NCBI RefSeq assembly: GCF_004366635.1
Contig: NZ_SORN01000003.1
Span: forward strand, 248,001 to 312,000
From: Roseinatronobacter bogoriensis DSM 18756
GTDB taxonomy: Bacteria > Pseudomonadota > Alphaproteobacteria > Rhodobacterales > Rhodobacteraceae
Direction: 5' to 3'
DNA: 64,000 nucleotides
The first letter of the stretch is position 1. Every line of letters starts with the position of its first letter. The translations under genes were made by a program, and so were the position numbers. The notes below the pieces were generated by a model, which searched no databases, was not told the DNA's origin, and saw only the letters and a program-made list of their open reading frames with translations. Below are positions 24,975 to 34,747 of the stretch, piece by piece.

Positions 24975-24997
24975 GATTCAGGCGCAAACTTGACCAC

Positions 24998-26272
24998 CTA
25001 TCGCAGGACAGAACGTCCGGCATAGACCGCCGTTTCGCCCAGCGCCTCTTCGATACGGATAAGCTGGTTGTATTTTGCAAGCCGGTCAGAGCGCGCCAAT
25101 GACCCTGTTTTGATTTGCCCGCAATTCGTGGCCACGGCCAGATCCGCGATGGTGGCATCCTCCGTCTCGCCCGAACGGTGGGACATCACGCAGCTCATCC
25201 GCGCGCGGTGTGCCATGTCAACGGCTGCCAATGTTTCGGTCAATGTGCCGATCTGGTTGACCTTGACCAGCAACGAATTTCCGCAGCCCTTCTCGATGCC
25301 ATCAGCCAGTCGTGTCGGGTTGGTGACAAACAGGTCATCGCCCACAAGCTGCACCTTGTCGCCCATCAGCGTGGTGAGTTTGGCCCAGCCGTCCCAATCA
25401 TCTTCGGCCATGCCATCCTCGATCGAGATGATCGGGTAATCCTTGACCAGCCCCATCAGATAAGATGCATTCTCGTCGCGGGTCATGACTGCGCCTTCGC
25501 CTGTCATGTGGTACTTTCCGTCGCGGAAATACTCTGTTGCGGCGCAATCCAGCGCAAGGAAAATGTCTTCGCCCGGCTTATAGCCCGCTTTCTCGATAGA
25601 TTTCAGTATGAAATCCAGGGCCTCTCGTGCGCTGGACAGGTTTGGCGCAAAACCACCCTCGTCACCGATCCCGGTGGACAGACCTGCATCCGAAAGTTCC
25701 TTTTTCAGGGTATGAAACACTTCTGCACCCATGCGCACCGCTTCGCGGATGTTGGGTGCGGCGACCGGCATGATCATGAATTCCTGAATGTCGATGGGGT
25801 TGTCGGCATGTTCGCCCCCATTGATGATATTCATCATCGGCACTGGCAAGGTGCGCGCCGAAGTGCCGCCGACATAGCGAAACAGATGTTGGCCAGTGTA
25901 ATCGGCGGCCGCCTTGGCCACCGCCATCGATACACCAAGAATGGCATTCGCGCCGATCCGCCCCTTATTGGCTGTGCCGTCCAGTTCGATCATGGTGGCG
26001 TCAATTCCGACCTGTTCGGTTGCGTCAAAGCCGACCAGAGCCTCTGCCAATTCGCCATTCACGGCGGCTACCGCATCCAGAACGCCTTTGCCCATGTAGC
26101 GGGATTTGTCGCCATCGCGCCGTTCCACGGCTTCATGTGCGCCAGTTGACGCGCCAGAGGGGACGGCTGCGCGCCCCAGCGTGCCATCTTCAAGGATAAC
26201 ATCCACCTCGATGGTTGGGTTGCCCCGGCTGTCCAGAATCTCGCGGCCAATAATGTCGATAATCGTGCTCAT
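24998..26272 (-). CDS. eno: Enolase
   Basis: A 424-aa phosphopyruvate hydratase (2-phosphoglycerate to phosphoenolpyruvate), of typical length. The N-terminal IIGREILDSRGNPTIEVDV, the metal-binding LALDCAATEYF, SIEDGMAEDDW and LVGDDLFVTN segments, and the C-terminal signature MSHRSGETED are all present. It is transcribed alone, ended by the adjacent hairpin terminator. Confidence 0.98.
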   Translation of the reverse strand: MSTIIDIIGREILDSRGNPTIEVDVILEDGTLGRAAVPSGASTGAHEAVERRDGDKSRYMGKGVLDAVAAVNGELAEALVGFDATEQVGIDATMIELDGTANKGRIGANAILGVSMAVAKAAADYTGQHLFRYVGGTSARTLPVPMMNIINGGEHADNPIDIQEFMIMPVAAPNIREAVRMGAEVFHTLKKELSDAGLSTGIGDEGGFAPNLSSAREALDFILKSIEKAGYKPGEDIFLALDCAATEYFRDGKYHMTGEGAVMTRDENASYLMGLVKDYPIISIEDGMAEDDWDGWAKLTTLMGDKVQLVGDDLFVTNPTRLADGIEKGCGNSLLVKVNQIGTLTETLAAVDMAHRARMSCVMSHRSGETEDATIADLAVATNCGQIKTGSLARSDRLAKYNQLIRIEEALGETAVYAGRSVLR

Positions 26273-26489
26273 GGGGTGCCCCTGCTGGCTGAAATGACGG
26301 TTGCGCTTTCTATAGCCGCAGTTGAGTACGGTTTCCAGTGTTCGCCGCCGGACGGATCAGACTGAATGATATGCCCGAGGCGTTGCGGGGGGCGATAACT
26401 GTGCCGCGCCGCGCATTTGCGTGTGAGTGAGAACCCTGCGAAGCTGATCCTTGCCGCGTATGTCCGGACCTTGTGTCGAATGCGGGACA

Positions 26490-27353
26490 CTAGGCCACTT
26501 TCGTTTCGCGCCACAGCGTGAACATGCCTGCCGCCACAATAATGCCCGCGCCAAGCAGCGTCAGCATGTCAGGCCTTTCGCCAAAGACCAGCACCGCAAC
26601 GATCAAGGCAAACAGCATGCGCGTATAGCGAAAGGGGGTTACAAATGACAACTCGCCCACGCGCATGGACGCAACCAGCGCGTAATAGGCCAGAACCCCA
26701 ACCCCCAAAGCCGCAACCAGACCCGTGAATTGTAATGCGCTGGGCAGGATGGCGGGTGTATCCATCGTCACCATCAGGAAAACGCCCGCCGGAATAATCA
26801 TGGCAAAGGCCCAGCTTGAGATCTGATAGCTTGAGACAGTCCGCGGAATCACGCGGGTTGCAAGGTCGCGCCCCGCCAGTCCGATAACCCCGATCACCGC
26901 AAAGAGCGACGCCGGTTCAAACCCCGCCATGCCCGGCCGGACGATCAGCATGACCCCGAAAAACCCGATGCCAATGGCAGTCCAGCGCCGCCATCCGACC
27001 TTTTCGCCCAGAAACAAGACAGCGCCAAGCGTGACCACAAGCGGGGCTGCCTGAAGGATGGCCGATGCTGTTGCCAATGAGGCCAGCACGAAGCCCAGCA
27101 CGAAGCCCACTGTGCCGATCAGTTCGGCCGTGTTGCGCAATAGAAGCGCTGGTGTTAGCAAGGCCGGTGACAGCAGTTGCTGTCCTTTGCGATGGGCGAT
27201 GACCCCAAATGCCAGCGCCCCGCCGATTCCCAGAAAGACCAGAATTTGACCGACGGGGAGTGTGTCGGCCAGCAGTTTTATAAACATATCCTCCAAAGCG
27301 AAACCGGCCATGGCCAGCGCCATCAGGACCGCACCGCGCAGATTGTCGGACAT
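26490..27353 (-). CDS. EamA/DMT-family transporter
   Basis: A 287-aa integral membrane protein with about ten hydrophobic helices in two EamA repeats, the drug/metabolite transporter superfamily. The start at 27353 (MSDNLRGAVLMALAMAGFAL) is preferred since AAGGAAGAG lies upstream; an in-frame GTG at 27368 would bury that site. The substrate is unknown; relatives export amino acids or metabolites. The 217 bp between it and eno shows nothing recognisable. Confidence 0.85.
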   Translation of the reverse strand: MSDNLRGAVLMALAMAGFALEDMFIKLLADTLPVGQILVFLGIGGALAFGVIAHRKGQQLLSPALLTPALLLRNTAELIGTVGFVLGFVLASLATASAILQAAPLVVTLGAVLFLGEKVGWRRWTAIGIGFFGVMLIVRPGMAGFEPASLFAVIGVIGLAGRDLATRVIPRTVSSYQISSWAFAMIIPAGVFLMVTMDTPAILPSALQFTGLVAALGVGVLAYYALVASMRVGELSFVTPFRYTRMLFALIVAVLVFGERPDMLTLLGAGIIVAAGMFTLWRETKVA

Positions 27354-27413
27354 GGACTCTTCCTTCACAGGTTAACTAAGCGAGCGCTACTCTGAAATTC
27401 CGGCATTGGGAAG

Positions 27414-27446
27414 CAAAAAAAAACGTGCCCGGTCCGGGCACGTTTT
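27414..27446 (-). terminator. Terminator of the petABC operon
   Basis: ACGTGCCCGG (27423-27432) and CCGGGCACGT (27434-27443) form a near-perfect palindrome. On the minus strand it is followed by a long T-tract (the A run from 27414). It lies 22 bp beyond the cytochrome c1 stop. Confidence 0.88.
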
Positions 27447-27467
27447 GACGTCAGCTTGGTGAAGCTA

Positions 27468-28265
27468 TCAGTCCTTCTTAGCGGCTTTCTTGACAGGTGC
27501 CCAAAGCTGCTTGTTGGTCAGATACAGCAGCGCTGCAAGAACCGACAAGAAGATCACACCTACAAAACCCGCATGCTTACGCTCGACCAGTTTTGGTTCT
27601 GCTGTCCATGTCAGGAAAGCGGCAACATCAAGTGCCATCTGTTCTTCGGTGGCTTCTGTGCCATCTTCATAGAACACCATGTCGTCGAACAGGACAGGCG
27701 CCATCGACACCCAGTCGCCATAGGCACGGTTGTAGTAGAACATGGAGCCGGCCTGAAAGTCTTCCTCGCCTGTATAGCCCAGCAGGAAAGAAGCGATATA
27801 TTCCGGCCCGCCGATGCCTTTCATCAGCTGGTTGATGCCCAGACCATAGGGGCCGCTGAAGCCAGCACGCGCCTTGGTCATCAGGCTCAGGTCAGGAGCA
27901 CCCTCGAATTGTGATTCGGGGAAGTGATCTGGCCCTGTTGCCGGACGCCAGTCGCGCAGTTCTTCGTCCCAGACTTCATACATGTCCGCGAAGGCACGCA
28001 TCTGGTCTTCGGGCAGTTCCGGCCCGTTGCGGTCTGAAAGTGTGCGGAAGGCCACATATTCCAGACCGTGACAAGATGCGCAGACCTCGTGAAAGACTTG
28101 CAATCCGCGCTGCAACTGGTTGCGATCGTAAGTGCCGGTCAGCCCCTGAAAGGAGAAGTCGAAGTTGGTGACTTCGCCTTTCACCTTGCTAGCGTCGGCC
28201 ATATCGGCTGGCAGGGCCAGCACGAGGGCAGACAGGGCGGCAACGGCAAGGTTCCTCAGTTTCAT
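27468..28265 (-). CDS. petC: Cytochrome c1 of the bc1 complex
   Basis: A 265-aa cytochrome c1. It has an N-terminal signal peptide (LAVAALSALVLALPADMADA), a CXXCH heme site in CASCHGLEY, and a C-terminal membrane anchor (FVGVIFLSVLAALLYLT). The sixth heme ligand is expected in the methionine-containing MAPVLFDD region. Third gene of petABC (fbcFBC); the bc1 complex drives cyclic photosynthetic electron transfer and respiration in this type of organism. Confidence 0.96.
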   Translation of the reverse strand: MKLRNLAVAALSALVLALPADMADASKVKGEVTNFDFSFQGLTGTYDRNQLQRGLQVFHEVCASCHGLEYVAFRTLSDRNGPELPEDQMRAFADMYEVWDEELRDWRPATGPDHFPESQFEGAPDLSLMTKARAGFSGPYGLGINQLMKGIGGPEYIASFLLGYTGEEDFQAGSMFYYNRAYGDWVSMAPVLFDDMVFYEDGTEATEEQMALDVAAFLTWTAEPKLVERKHAGFVGVIFLSVLAALLYLTNKQLWAPVKKAAKKD

Positions 28266-28289
28266 GTGTCTAATCCTTTCGGTATGCCG

Positions 28290-29645
28290 TTACTCTGCAG
28301 GGATGGGTTCGGCGTTTGGCCCCTTGGGGTCATTGTCCGACTTGGATTTCAGGCTTGCCTTGAAGTCTTCCTCAATGCTGGCAGGCTCTGGCAACGGTTT
28401 TTCCAGAACACCCAGCAATGGCAGGATCACAAGGAAATATGCAAACCAGTAGGTCGTGCCGATCAGAGAGATGGTTGTGTAAATCCCCTCAGCGGGCATG
28501 GCCCCGGCCCATGTCAGAACCACGAAGTTCACGATGAACAACCAGAACCACCATTTGAACATCGGACGATACCGGCCCGAGCGCACCGACGAGGTGTCAA
28601 GCCAAGGCAGCAGGGCCCAGACGAAGATCGAGGCGAACATTGCCAGAACCCCGAAGAAGGTCGCGTCAATGATCCCGAAGCTCAGCCAGTTTACCGCGAT
28701 CACGACCCAGACATCCGATGTGAAGGCCCGCAGAATTGCGTAGAAGGGCAGGAAGTACCATTCCGGCACGATTTCCGGCGGCGTGACCAGCGGGTTTGCT
28801 TCGATGTAGTTATCGGTGTGGCCCAGGAAGTTTGGCATGAAGCCAACCAGCGCCCAGAAGATCGCCAGAATCACGACCAGCGCAAACAGGTCCTTGATCA
28901 CAAAATAAGGCCAGAAGGGCAGAGTGTCTTTCTCGGCTTCCTCTTTCGACGTGCGGCGCACTTCAACACCTGTCGGGTTGTTGTTGCCGGTGGTGTGGAA
29001 GGCCCAGATATGCACGATGCTCAGGCCCAAGATAACGAAGGGCAGCAGATAGTGCAGCGAGAAGAAGCGGTTCAGTGCTGCATTGTCCACAGCGGGTCCG
29101 CCAAGCAACCAGGTCTGAAGCATGTCACCAATACCGGGAATGGCGCCGAACAGACCAGTAATAACTGTTGCACCCCAGAAGGACATCTGACCCCAAGGCA
29201 GCACATAGCCCATGAATGCGGTGGCCATCATCGCCAGATAGATCAGCATGCCGATGATCCATGTAATCTCGCGCGGGGCCTTGTAGCTGCCGTAATACAT
29301 GCCGCGGAACATGTGCAGATAAACTGCGAAGAAGAACAGCATCGACCCGTTCTGGTGCAGATAGCGCAGCATATGCCCGCCATTCACGTTGCGCATGATA
29401 TGCTCAACGCTGGCAAAGGCATGGTCAACATGCGGGGTGTAATGCATGGCCAGCACAATGCCGGTGACGATCTGCAACACAAGGCAGAACATCAGCACAA
29501 TGCCCCAGATCCACATCCAGTTCAGGTTCTTGGGGGTCGGCAGCATGATCGTGTCATAGATCAGCCCGACAATAGGAAGCCGACGATGAATGTACTTTTC
29601 AGCGTTCGACTTCGGCTCGTAATGATCGTGTGGAATACCAGACAT
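28290..29645 (-). CDS. petB: Cytochrome b of the bc1 complex
   Basis: A 451-aa cytochrome b with eight predicted membrane helices. Heme-ligating histidines occur in LAMHYTPHVDHAFAS and YLHMFRGMYYGSYK of helix B and in the helix D region (LHYLLPFVILGLSIVHIWAFH). The Qo-site PEWY motif is in IVPEWYFLPFYA. Length and the extra C-terminal helix match the Rhodobacter type. It lies between the Rieske gene (14 bp) and cytochrome c1 (24 bp). Confidence 0.97.
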   Translation of the reverse strand: MSGIPHDHYEPKSNAEKYIHRRLPIVGLIYDTIMLPTPKNLNWMWIWGIVLMFCLVLQIVTGIVLAMHYTPHVDHAFASVEHIMRNVNGGHMLRYLHQNGSMLFFFAVYLHMFRGMYYGSYKAPREITWIIGMLIYLAMMATAFMGYVLPWGQMSFWGATVITGLFGAIPGIGDMLQTWLLGGPAVDNAALNRFFSLHYLLPFVILGLSIVHIWAFHTTGNNNPTGVEVRRTSKEEAEKDTLPFWPYFVIKDLFALVVILAIFWALVGFMPNFLGHTDNYIEANPLVTPPEIVPEWYFLPFYAILRAFTSDVWVVIAVNWLSFGIIDATFFGVLAMFASIFVWALLPWLDTSSVRSGRYRPMFKWWFWLFIVNFVVLTWAGAMPAEGIYTTISLIGTTYWFAYFLVILPLLGVLEKPLPEPASIEEDFKASLKSKSDNDPKGPNAEPIPAE

Positions 29646-29659
29646 GTATCTTTACCCCC

Positions 29660-30229
29660 TTAGCCGAGCTGGATTGTTGTGTCGTCGACAAAAGCGGCGA
29701 CCGGAATATGCATGTTCTCGGGCGCGGGGCCACGACGAATGCGGCCAGCCGTGTCGTAATGGGACCCGTGGCACGGGCAGAACCATGCATCAAAATCGCC
29801 AGCCCCATTGCCCAGCGGCACGCAGCCCAGATGGGTGCAGACGCCGGTCATGACCAGCCATTCGCCTTCATCATCCAGGGTGCGGTTTTCGTCAGATGCG
29901 TCCGTGCCCGGCTTGTTCGGGTTGCGCGATTCGCGGTCAATGCTGAGTTCCGACACATCAACGGCGCGCGCAGCTTCGATTTCTTCAGCGGTGCGACGAC
30001 GGACAAAAACAGGCTTGCCCAGGAAATTGACCGTAATCTGACCGCCAGGTTCAAGCCCGCCAACATCGACAAAAATCGACGAAAGTGCCTGAACATCTGC
30101 CGAGGGGTTCATCTGGTCGATCAGTGGCCACACTGCGGCGCCTACTGTCACCACACCGGCACCGGCTGTGGCGTAATAGATGAAATCCCTACGGGTGCTG
30201 TCGTTGTCATCAGCGTGGGACACGAGCAT
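29660..30229 (-). CDS. petA: Rieske iron-sulfur protein of the bc1 complex
   Basis: A 189-aa Rieske protein. A twin-arginine-like N-terminus (STRRDFIYYATAGAGVVTVG) provides the membrane anchor and Tat export signal. The 2Fe-2S ligands lie in CTHLGC and CPCHGS, each box with a Cys and a His ligand and the disulfide cysteine. First gene of petABC; the promoter should lie in the 198-bp gap before it, where I see no recognisable operator. Confidence 0.97.
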   Translation of the reverse strand: MLVSHADDNDSTRRDFIYYATAGAGVVTVGAAVWPLIDQMNPSADVQALSSIFVDVGGLEPGGQITVNFLGKPVFVRRRTAEEIEAARAVDVSELSIDRESRNPNKPGTDASDENRTLDDEGEWLVMTGVCTHLGCVPLGNGAGDFDAWFCPCHGSHYDTAGRIRRGPAPENMHIPVAAFVDDTTIQLG

Positions 30230-30427
30230 TCTCCCTCTTCAATGGGTACGGGGCTGCAAAATACGAAATGGCCACGGGAATCCATGACCTCTCAAAGGCG
30301 GTATTTAGCGGGGAAAGCCTAGCACGTCTAGCCGCGAAAGCGGGTTAAGGTGTCGCAGGTCTGGTAATTTTGTTTAACGAATCGGCACACAAAGCCCTGT
30401 TTCGAGCAGTGTGAGCGCAAACAAGGC

Positions 30428-31048
30428 CTACCCTGCCGGTGGCTGCGTGGCGCGCATACTCTCGCGCGCGGCAAATCTGGCGTCCCATTGTGCAAGTGCG
30501 GGACGTGTGGCGCGCCAGTCGCGTGCCGCATGTCGCAGGTCCAGATACCCCAGCGCGCAGCCCAGCGCGATCTGGCCGATACAGAGCGGCCCTGCCAGAT
30601 AGGCCATCCAGCGTGCCTCAATCACATCCAGCGCGCGGTCGATCTTGGCCCATTGGCCCTCAACAAATGGGGCAAATCTGATCTCTTCGGGCCTGAGGCG
30701 GGTCTCATAGACCATAAGAAGCGCTGCATCCAGTATGCCATCTGCGGTGGCTTCAAGCGTCAGCGTGTCCCAACGCCTTTGTCCCTCGGGGTATAGCCCG
30801 GCATTGGCGCGGGCATCCAGATACTGGCAGATGACACGGCTATCATAGAGTGCGGACCCGTCCGCACGTGCCAGTGTTGGCACCTTGCCCAGCGGATTGA
30901 CCTCTATCGGCGCGCCGCCCGACTCCAGCGGTGTGCCGGACCCGATAACAAGTGCGATCTGGTCAATCAGCCCTGTCTCATGCGCCAGAACCATCACCTT
31001 GCGCACATAGGGCGAGGTGTGGCTGCAATACAGTGTCAAACCACTCAT
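30428..31048 (-). CDS. Glutathione S-transferase family protein
   Basis: A 206-aa protein with the two GST domains: an N-terminal thioredoxin-like part (LYCSHTSPYVRKVMVLAHE, with NPLGKVPTL and the glutathione-contacting DSRVICQYL) and an all-helical C-terminal part. The SPYVRK active-site region points to a serine- or cysteine-independent type. The substrate is unknown. Its start overlaps the stop of the preceding small gene by 4 bp (ATGA). Confidence 0.88.
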   Translation of the reverse strand: MSGLTLYCSHTSPYVRKVMVLAHETGLIDQIALVIGSGTPLESGGAPIEVNPLGKVPTLARADGSALYDSRVICQYLDARANAGLYPEGQRRWDTLTLEATADGILDAALLMVYETRLRPEEIRFAPFVEGQWAKIDRALDVIEARWMAYLAGPLCIGQIALGCALGYLDLRHAARDWRATRPALAQWDARFAARESMRATQPPAG

Positions 31049-31329
31049 ACGCGGCGCATCTTCAGCCGACCAAGGGCGGTGGCGTCTATCTCAATTCCCG
31101 GCCCGTTAACGCCGAAGCGGATCACGCGGCGGAACCGTGCGGCGCCGTTCAGTTGCTCGCGGTCGCGCGGCCGGTGGGTGGTCAAACCCTCCTCCACCTC
31201 ATCTAGTATGTCTTCGGTGCGCTGGTTTATATGTCCGGGCTGCATTTGTCGCATAAGGGCATAACCGGCAAAGGCAACAGCGCCGTATTTCGCGGCTGCC
31301 ACGGCAAGGGGGGCAAGGGGAAGTGCCAT
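31045..31329 (-). CDS. Small hypothetical membrane protein
   Basis: A 94-aa protein not assigned to a family. A hydrophobic N-terminal helix (ALPLAPLAVAAAKYGAVAFAGYAL) is followed by an arginine-rich soluble part containing HRPRDREQLNGAARFRR. The start at 31329 is chosen because AAGGA sits at proper distance; the ATG at 31338 overlaps that site. It is translationally coupled to the downstream GST gene. Confidence 0.65.
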   Translation of the reverse strand: MALPLAPLAVAAAKYGAVAFAGYALMRQMQPGHINQRTEDILDEVEEGLTTHRPRDREQLNGAARFRRVIRFGVNGPGIEIDATALGRLKMRRV

Positions 31330-31410
31330 TCGTGTCATCCTTGGTTACATACACTTAGCCTAGCAAAACCGGCGCATTTGTCCATTCACGCTTTGCACAG
31401 ATCAAGACGA

Positions 31411-32799
31411 TCAGTCGGCCAGCGGCTGATTGGGCGCCAGCGCGGCCTGTGGATCAACGGAAATGCGTGACAAAGGCCAGACCAGTGTGATCCGTGCCCC
31501 TGTGGCTTTGTGTCCGTCGGGCAAGTCGGGCAGGCTGGCGTCGCTATTGTCAAAAACCAGCCTCGCGCCGCTGCGTTCCAGAAGGGTCTTGGCAATGAAC
31601 AGGCCCAGCCCCATTCCTTCATAGGCCGCGCGGGTTCTCGGGCGGGTCGCGTCGCGCCGATGCCGGATAAACGGCTCTCCGATATTGCCAAGCACCTGCG
31701 CCGAAAACCCCTGCCCGTCATCAATTATACGCACCGCAAGGCGCTGGTCTGTCCAGTCCGCTTGTATCCAGACAGACTCCGTGGCGAAATCGACTGCGTT
31801 CTGGATAAGATTGCGCAAGCCGTGAATGATCTCTGGTCGGCGCAGGATGATTGGTTGCTCTGCCGTGCCATTGGGGCCGGGGCTGAATTGAAAATACACC
31901 TGCTTGCCCCGGTCCAGATGCGGTTCTGCGGCTTCTGTCAAAACGGCCTCAATGGGTGCGCGGCGCAGATGCGTGTCATCCTTGCCCGCGCGCCCCATAG
32001 ACCTCAGAATATCGCGGCAGCGGTCTGTCTGTTCCACCAGAATGCGCGCATCTTCTGCAAGATCGGGCTGGTCGCGCAGGGCGCTGGACAGTTCCGAGCT
32101 GATTAGCTTGATCGTGGCAAGCGGGGTGCCCAATTCATGCGCGGTCGCGGCCACAACCCCGCCCAGGTCCGTCAACTTCTGTTCACGCGACAATGCCATC
32201 TGCACCGCCAGCAAGGCATCGGCCATCGAATTCGCCTCGGCAGCGACGCGATGCGCGTAAAATGCCTGAAACACGATCCCGATAACAATTGCGGCCCAGA
32301 ACCCGAAGGCAAATATCGGCGGCACGGTATGCACTGTCCCATCCTGAAACCGCAGCGGTTGATAGGTCAGCGCGATCAGCGTCACCAGCGCCACGGCAAT
32401 CAGCGCCAGCAGCAAGGTCGAACGTGGCTTTAACGCCATTGCAGACACAGCCACCGGGGCAAGGATCAGCAGGCTGAATGGATTGGTAATGCCGCCTGTC
32501 AGATATAACAGGCAGACAAGCTGCGCGATATCGAACAGAAAGGTCAGCATCGCTTCTGTGTCGGTAAGCCGCTTGGTCTGCGGAAACAGCAGTATCGACA
32601 GCAACACCGATAGCGCCGCCGCCCCCATGACCAGCCACACCAGAGTGGCATTGAAATGCAGCCCGAAATAGAAATGCGCCCCCAAAAGCGCCGCGCCCTG
32701 ACCGGCCAGGGCCAGCACCCGCACATAGGTCATGGTTCGCAGGCGCACCCAATCGCCCCGATATTCCTGAGAAATTTCGCCGAATGTCGGGCTGGTCAT
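31411..32799 (-). CDS. regB: Redox sensor histidine kinase RegB (PrrB)
   Basis: A 462-aa membrane kinase that activates photosynthesis, carbon- and nitrogen-fixation genes through RegA as oxygen falls. Six predicted membrane helices occupy the first ~190 residues and hold the ubiquinone-sensing motif GGITNPF at 102-108. His221 in the H-box AHELGTPLATI is the phosphorylation site. Cys261 in DRCRDILRSMGRAGKDD matches the redox-active cysteine of the family. The C-terminal ATPase domain contains NLIQNAVDFA and GMGLGLFIAKTL. It is transcribed divergently from senC-regA, the classic arrangement. Confidence 0.96.
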   Translation of the reverse strand: MTSPTFGEISQEYRGDWVRLRTMTYVRVLALAGQGAALLGAHFYFGLHFNATLVWLVMGAAALSVLLSILLFPQTKRLTDTEAMLTFLFDIAQLVCLLYLTGGITNPFSLLILAPVAVSAMALKPRSTLLLALIAVALVTLIALTYQPLRFQDGTVHTVPPIFAFGFWAAIVIGIVFQAFYAHRVAAEANSMADALLAVQMALSREQKLTDLGGVVAATAHELGTPLATIKLISSELSSALRDQPDLAEDARILVEQTDRCRDILRSMGRAGKDDTHLRRAPIEAVLTEAAEPHLDRGKQVYFQFSPGPNGTAEQPIILRRPEIIHGLRNLIQNAVDFATESVWIQADWTDQRLAVRIIDDGQGFSAQVLGNIGEPFIRHRRDATRPRTRAAYEGMGLGLFIAKTLLERSGARLVFDNSDASLPDLPDGHKATGARITLVWPLSRISVDPQAALAPNQPLAD

Positions 32800-32914
32800 G
32801 CAAGCTCCGTTAACAAGGATGCAGCAGGACGCGTTGTCACAGTTCTGCTATACGGGATTGTTAGGACGCGAGGCTTGCTGCATCAAGGGCACATCGCGCG
32901 AATAGAGGTGTTCC

Positions 32915-33535
32915 ATGATTCGACTTTACTCGATGCTGGCCGTTGGCTTGATCGCTGCCCTACTGGGGGGGCTGGGGTATATGGTCTATACCGGCCAGAA
33001 CCAGGCCGAATTCGCGCAATGTCGCGGCACGTCAATCTCAGGCGGGGCGGGGGCCATTGGCGGGCCGTTTGAACTGGTGGATCACACTGGCCGCGTGGTG
33101 ACCGAGGCTGATTTCGCCGCACAGCCGACCCTGATCTATTTCGGCTATACATTCTGCCCCGATGTCTGCCCGCTGGATACGGCGCGCAACGCACAGGCCG
33201 TCGATATCCTTGCAGAAAATGGGTATGAGGTAACGCCGGTCTTCGTGTCTGTGGATCATCTGCGCGACACGCAAGAGGCGCTGGCTGAGTTTGTTCGCTT
33301 CATGCACCCTGAAATGATTGGCCTGACTGGCAGCGAGGCGCAAATCAGGGCCGCTGCACAGGCGTACCGCGTTTATTTCGCCATACAGGAAACCGATGAC
33401 GACTTCTTTTTGATCGATCATTCGACATTCAGCTACTTTCTGTTGCCCGGTCATGGCTTTGTCGATGTCATTCGCCGCGACCAGACGCCAGAACAAGTGG
33501 CAGATGTGTTGGCATGTTACATCGAAAACGCCTGA
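32915..33535 (+). CDS. senC: SCO1/SenC family copper chaperone (PrrC)
   Basis: A 206-aa thioredoxin-fold copper protein anchored by an N-terminal membrane helix (about residues 5-26). The copper ligands are Cys81 and Cys85 in TFCPDVCPLD and His169 in LIDHSTFSYF. SenC/PrrC delivers copper to cbb3-type cytochrome oxidase and influences the RegB signal. It sits between regB and regA as in Rhodobacter, and regA follows after 66 bp. Confidence 0.95.
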   Translation: MIRLYSMLAVGLIAALLGGLGYMVYTGQNQAEFAQCRGTSISGGAGAIGGPFELVDHTGRVVTEADFAAQPTLIYFGYTFCPDVCPLDTARNAQAVDILAENGYEVTPVFVSVDHLRDTQEALAEFVRFMHPEMIGLTGSEAQIRAAAQAYRVYFAIQETDDDFFLIDHSTFSYFLLPGHGFVDVIRRDQTPEQVADVLACYIENA

Positions 33536-33601
33536 GCCATCCTTCAAATTGACCTTTGTGCCAGACCGCTCTACCTAGCAGTAATGAAAGTGAGAGCGCC
33601 T

Positions 33602-34159
33602 ATGGATATGAACACCCCCCTCGATCTCGGCCCCGACCCGTCGCTTTTGCTGGTCGATGATGATGAGGTCTTTCTCAAACGCCTCGCACGCGCATTGCAA
33701 AACCGCGGATTTTCTGTGGAAACGGCGGGAAGTGTTGTGGCTGGTAAAGCTATCGCACGCGCGCGCCCCCCTGCTTATGCGGTGATCGACCTTCGGCTGG
33801 AGGATGGGAACGGGCTGGATGTGGTCGAAACACTGCGCACCGCGCGCCAGGATGCGCGGATCGTGGTTCTGACCGGCTATGGTGCGATTGCCACGGCTGT
33901 CGCCGCTGTCAAGATCGGGGCGACTGACTATCTGTCCAAGCCCGCAGATGCCAATGAGGTCGTGCGCGCCCTGCTGCTGCAAGGTGATGATCCCCTGCCA
34001 GAGCCGCCCGAAAACCCGATGTCGGCAGATCGTGTCCGATGGGAGCATATTCAGCGCGTCTATGAACAATGTGATCGCAACGTGTCAGAAACAGCGCGCC
34101 GCCTGAGCATGCACCGCCGGACATTGCAACGCATTCTGGCGAAACGCTCGCCACGCTGA
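33602..34159 (+). CDS. regA: Response regulator RegA (PrrA)
   Basis: A 185-aa response regulator, of the usual RegA length. The receiver domain has the acidic pocket LLVDDDE and the phosphorylated Asp63 in VIDLRLEDG; LSKPAD holds the conserved lysine. A proline linker leads to a Fis-type helix-turn-helix (ETARRLSMHRRTLQRILAKR). The start at 33602 is preferred, preceded by GAGAG; an ATG at 33584 is in frame. RegA activates puf, puc, bch and many redox operons. Confidence 0.96.
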   Translation: MDMNTPLDLGPDPSLLLVDDDEVFLKRLARALQNRGFSVETAGSVVAGKAIARARPPAYAVIDLRLEDGNGLDVVETLRTARQDARIVVLTGYGAIATAVAAVKIGATDYLSKPADANEVVRALLLQGDDPLPEPPENPMSADRVRWEHIQRVYEQCDRNVSETARRLSMHRRTLQRILAKRSPR

Positions 34160-34350
34160 ACTTTGCACGGTTGCAGGTCGCCTCGGGGGGGGGCTTGCGC
34201 CCGCATACAGCGCGCGGAATTTCTGTCTGCCGCTTGAAGCGGCGCTGCAAGGCATGTGGTTGGCGTCCGGTTCGGCCGGGTAGTTCCAAAACCGCAGGAA
34301 ACGCGCTATCAATTGCCATATGACCACAGCGTCAGAACAGAGGAAACTGC

Positions 34351-34713
34351 ATGCGCCTGTTACTTGCCCTCTCTGCTGCGTTGCTTGCTGCATGTGCGTC
34401 CCCTCAGGACAGGTGTTTGCAACAGGCCCAAGCGCCACTGGTCGAACTGGATGCCCGGATCGCCGAAAGCGAACACGCCATTGCGCGCGGCTATCGCATC
34501 ATGCCCGCAACCGAGGCGCGCACCACGCTGCATATCTGCGCCTGGCCGAAAGAGCCGGTGTTGTTCTGCACGCGCCACACACCCGCAACGCGCGAAACAC
34601 GGGTAGCTGTGGACACAGGCAGCGAACAGGCAAATCTGGACAGGTTGCGCGCAGAGCGCAGTGCGGTTGCTGAGGCAACAGCCCAGAGGGTCGCAAGCTG
34701 TAACGCCGTTTGA
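34351..34713 (+). CDS. Small putative lipoprotein
   Basis: A 120-aa protein with a lipoprotein signal peptide, MRLLLALSAALLAAC, whose lipobox cysteine is residue 15. The mature part has cysteines in DRCLQQ, HICAWP, LFCTRH and ASCNAV, and a helical C-terminus. No family recognised. GAGGAAA precedes the start. The first copy of the structured repeat lies 34 bp after its stop. The 191-bp gap upstream (34160-34350) shows no feature. Confidence 0.72.
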   Translation: MRLLLALSAALLAACASPQDRCLQQAQAPLVELDARIAESEHAIARGYRIMPATEARTTLHICAWPKEPVLFCTRHTPATRETRVAVDTGSEQANLDRLRAERSAVAEATAQRVASCNAV

Positions 34714-34747
34714 CCGGCGGCTATGCGGGACATTGTGGAAATCAGTT

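Noticed and set aside
28068..29663. A 531-codon open frame on the plus strand opposite cytochrome c1 and b
   Set aside because: It is antisense to petC-petB, rich in H, Q and R as expected for a shadow frame, and resembles no protein family.
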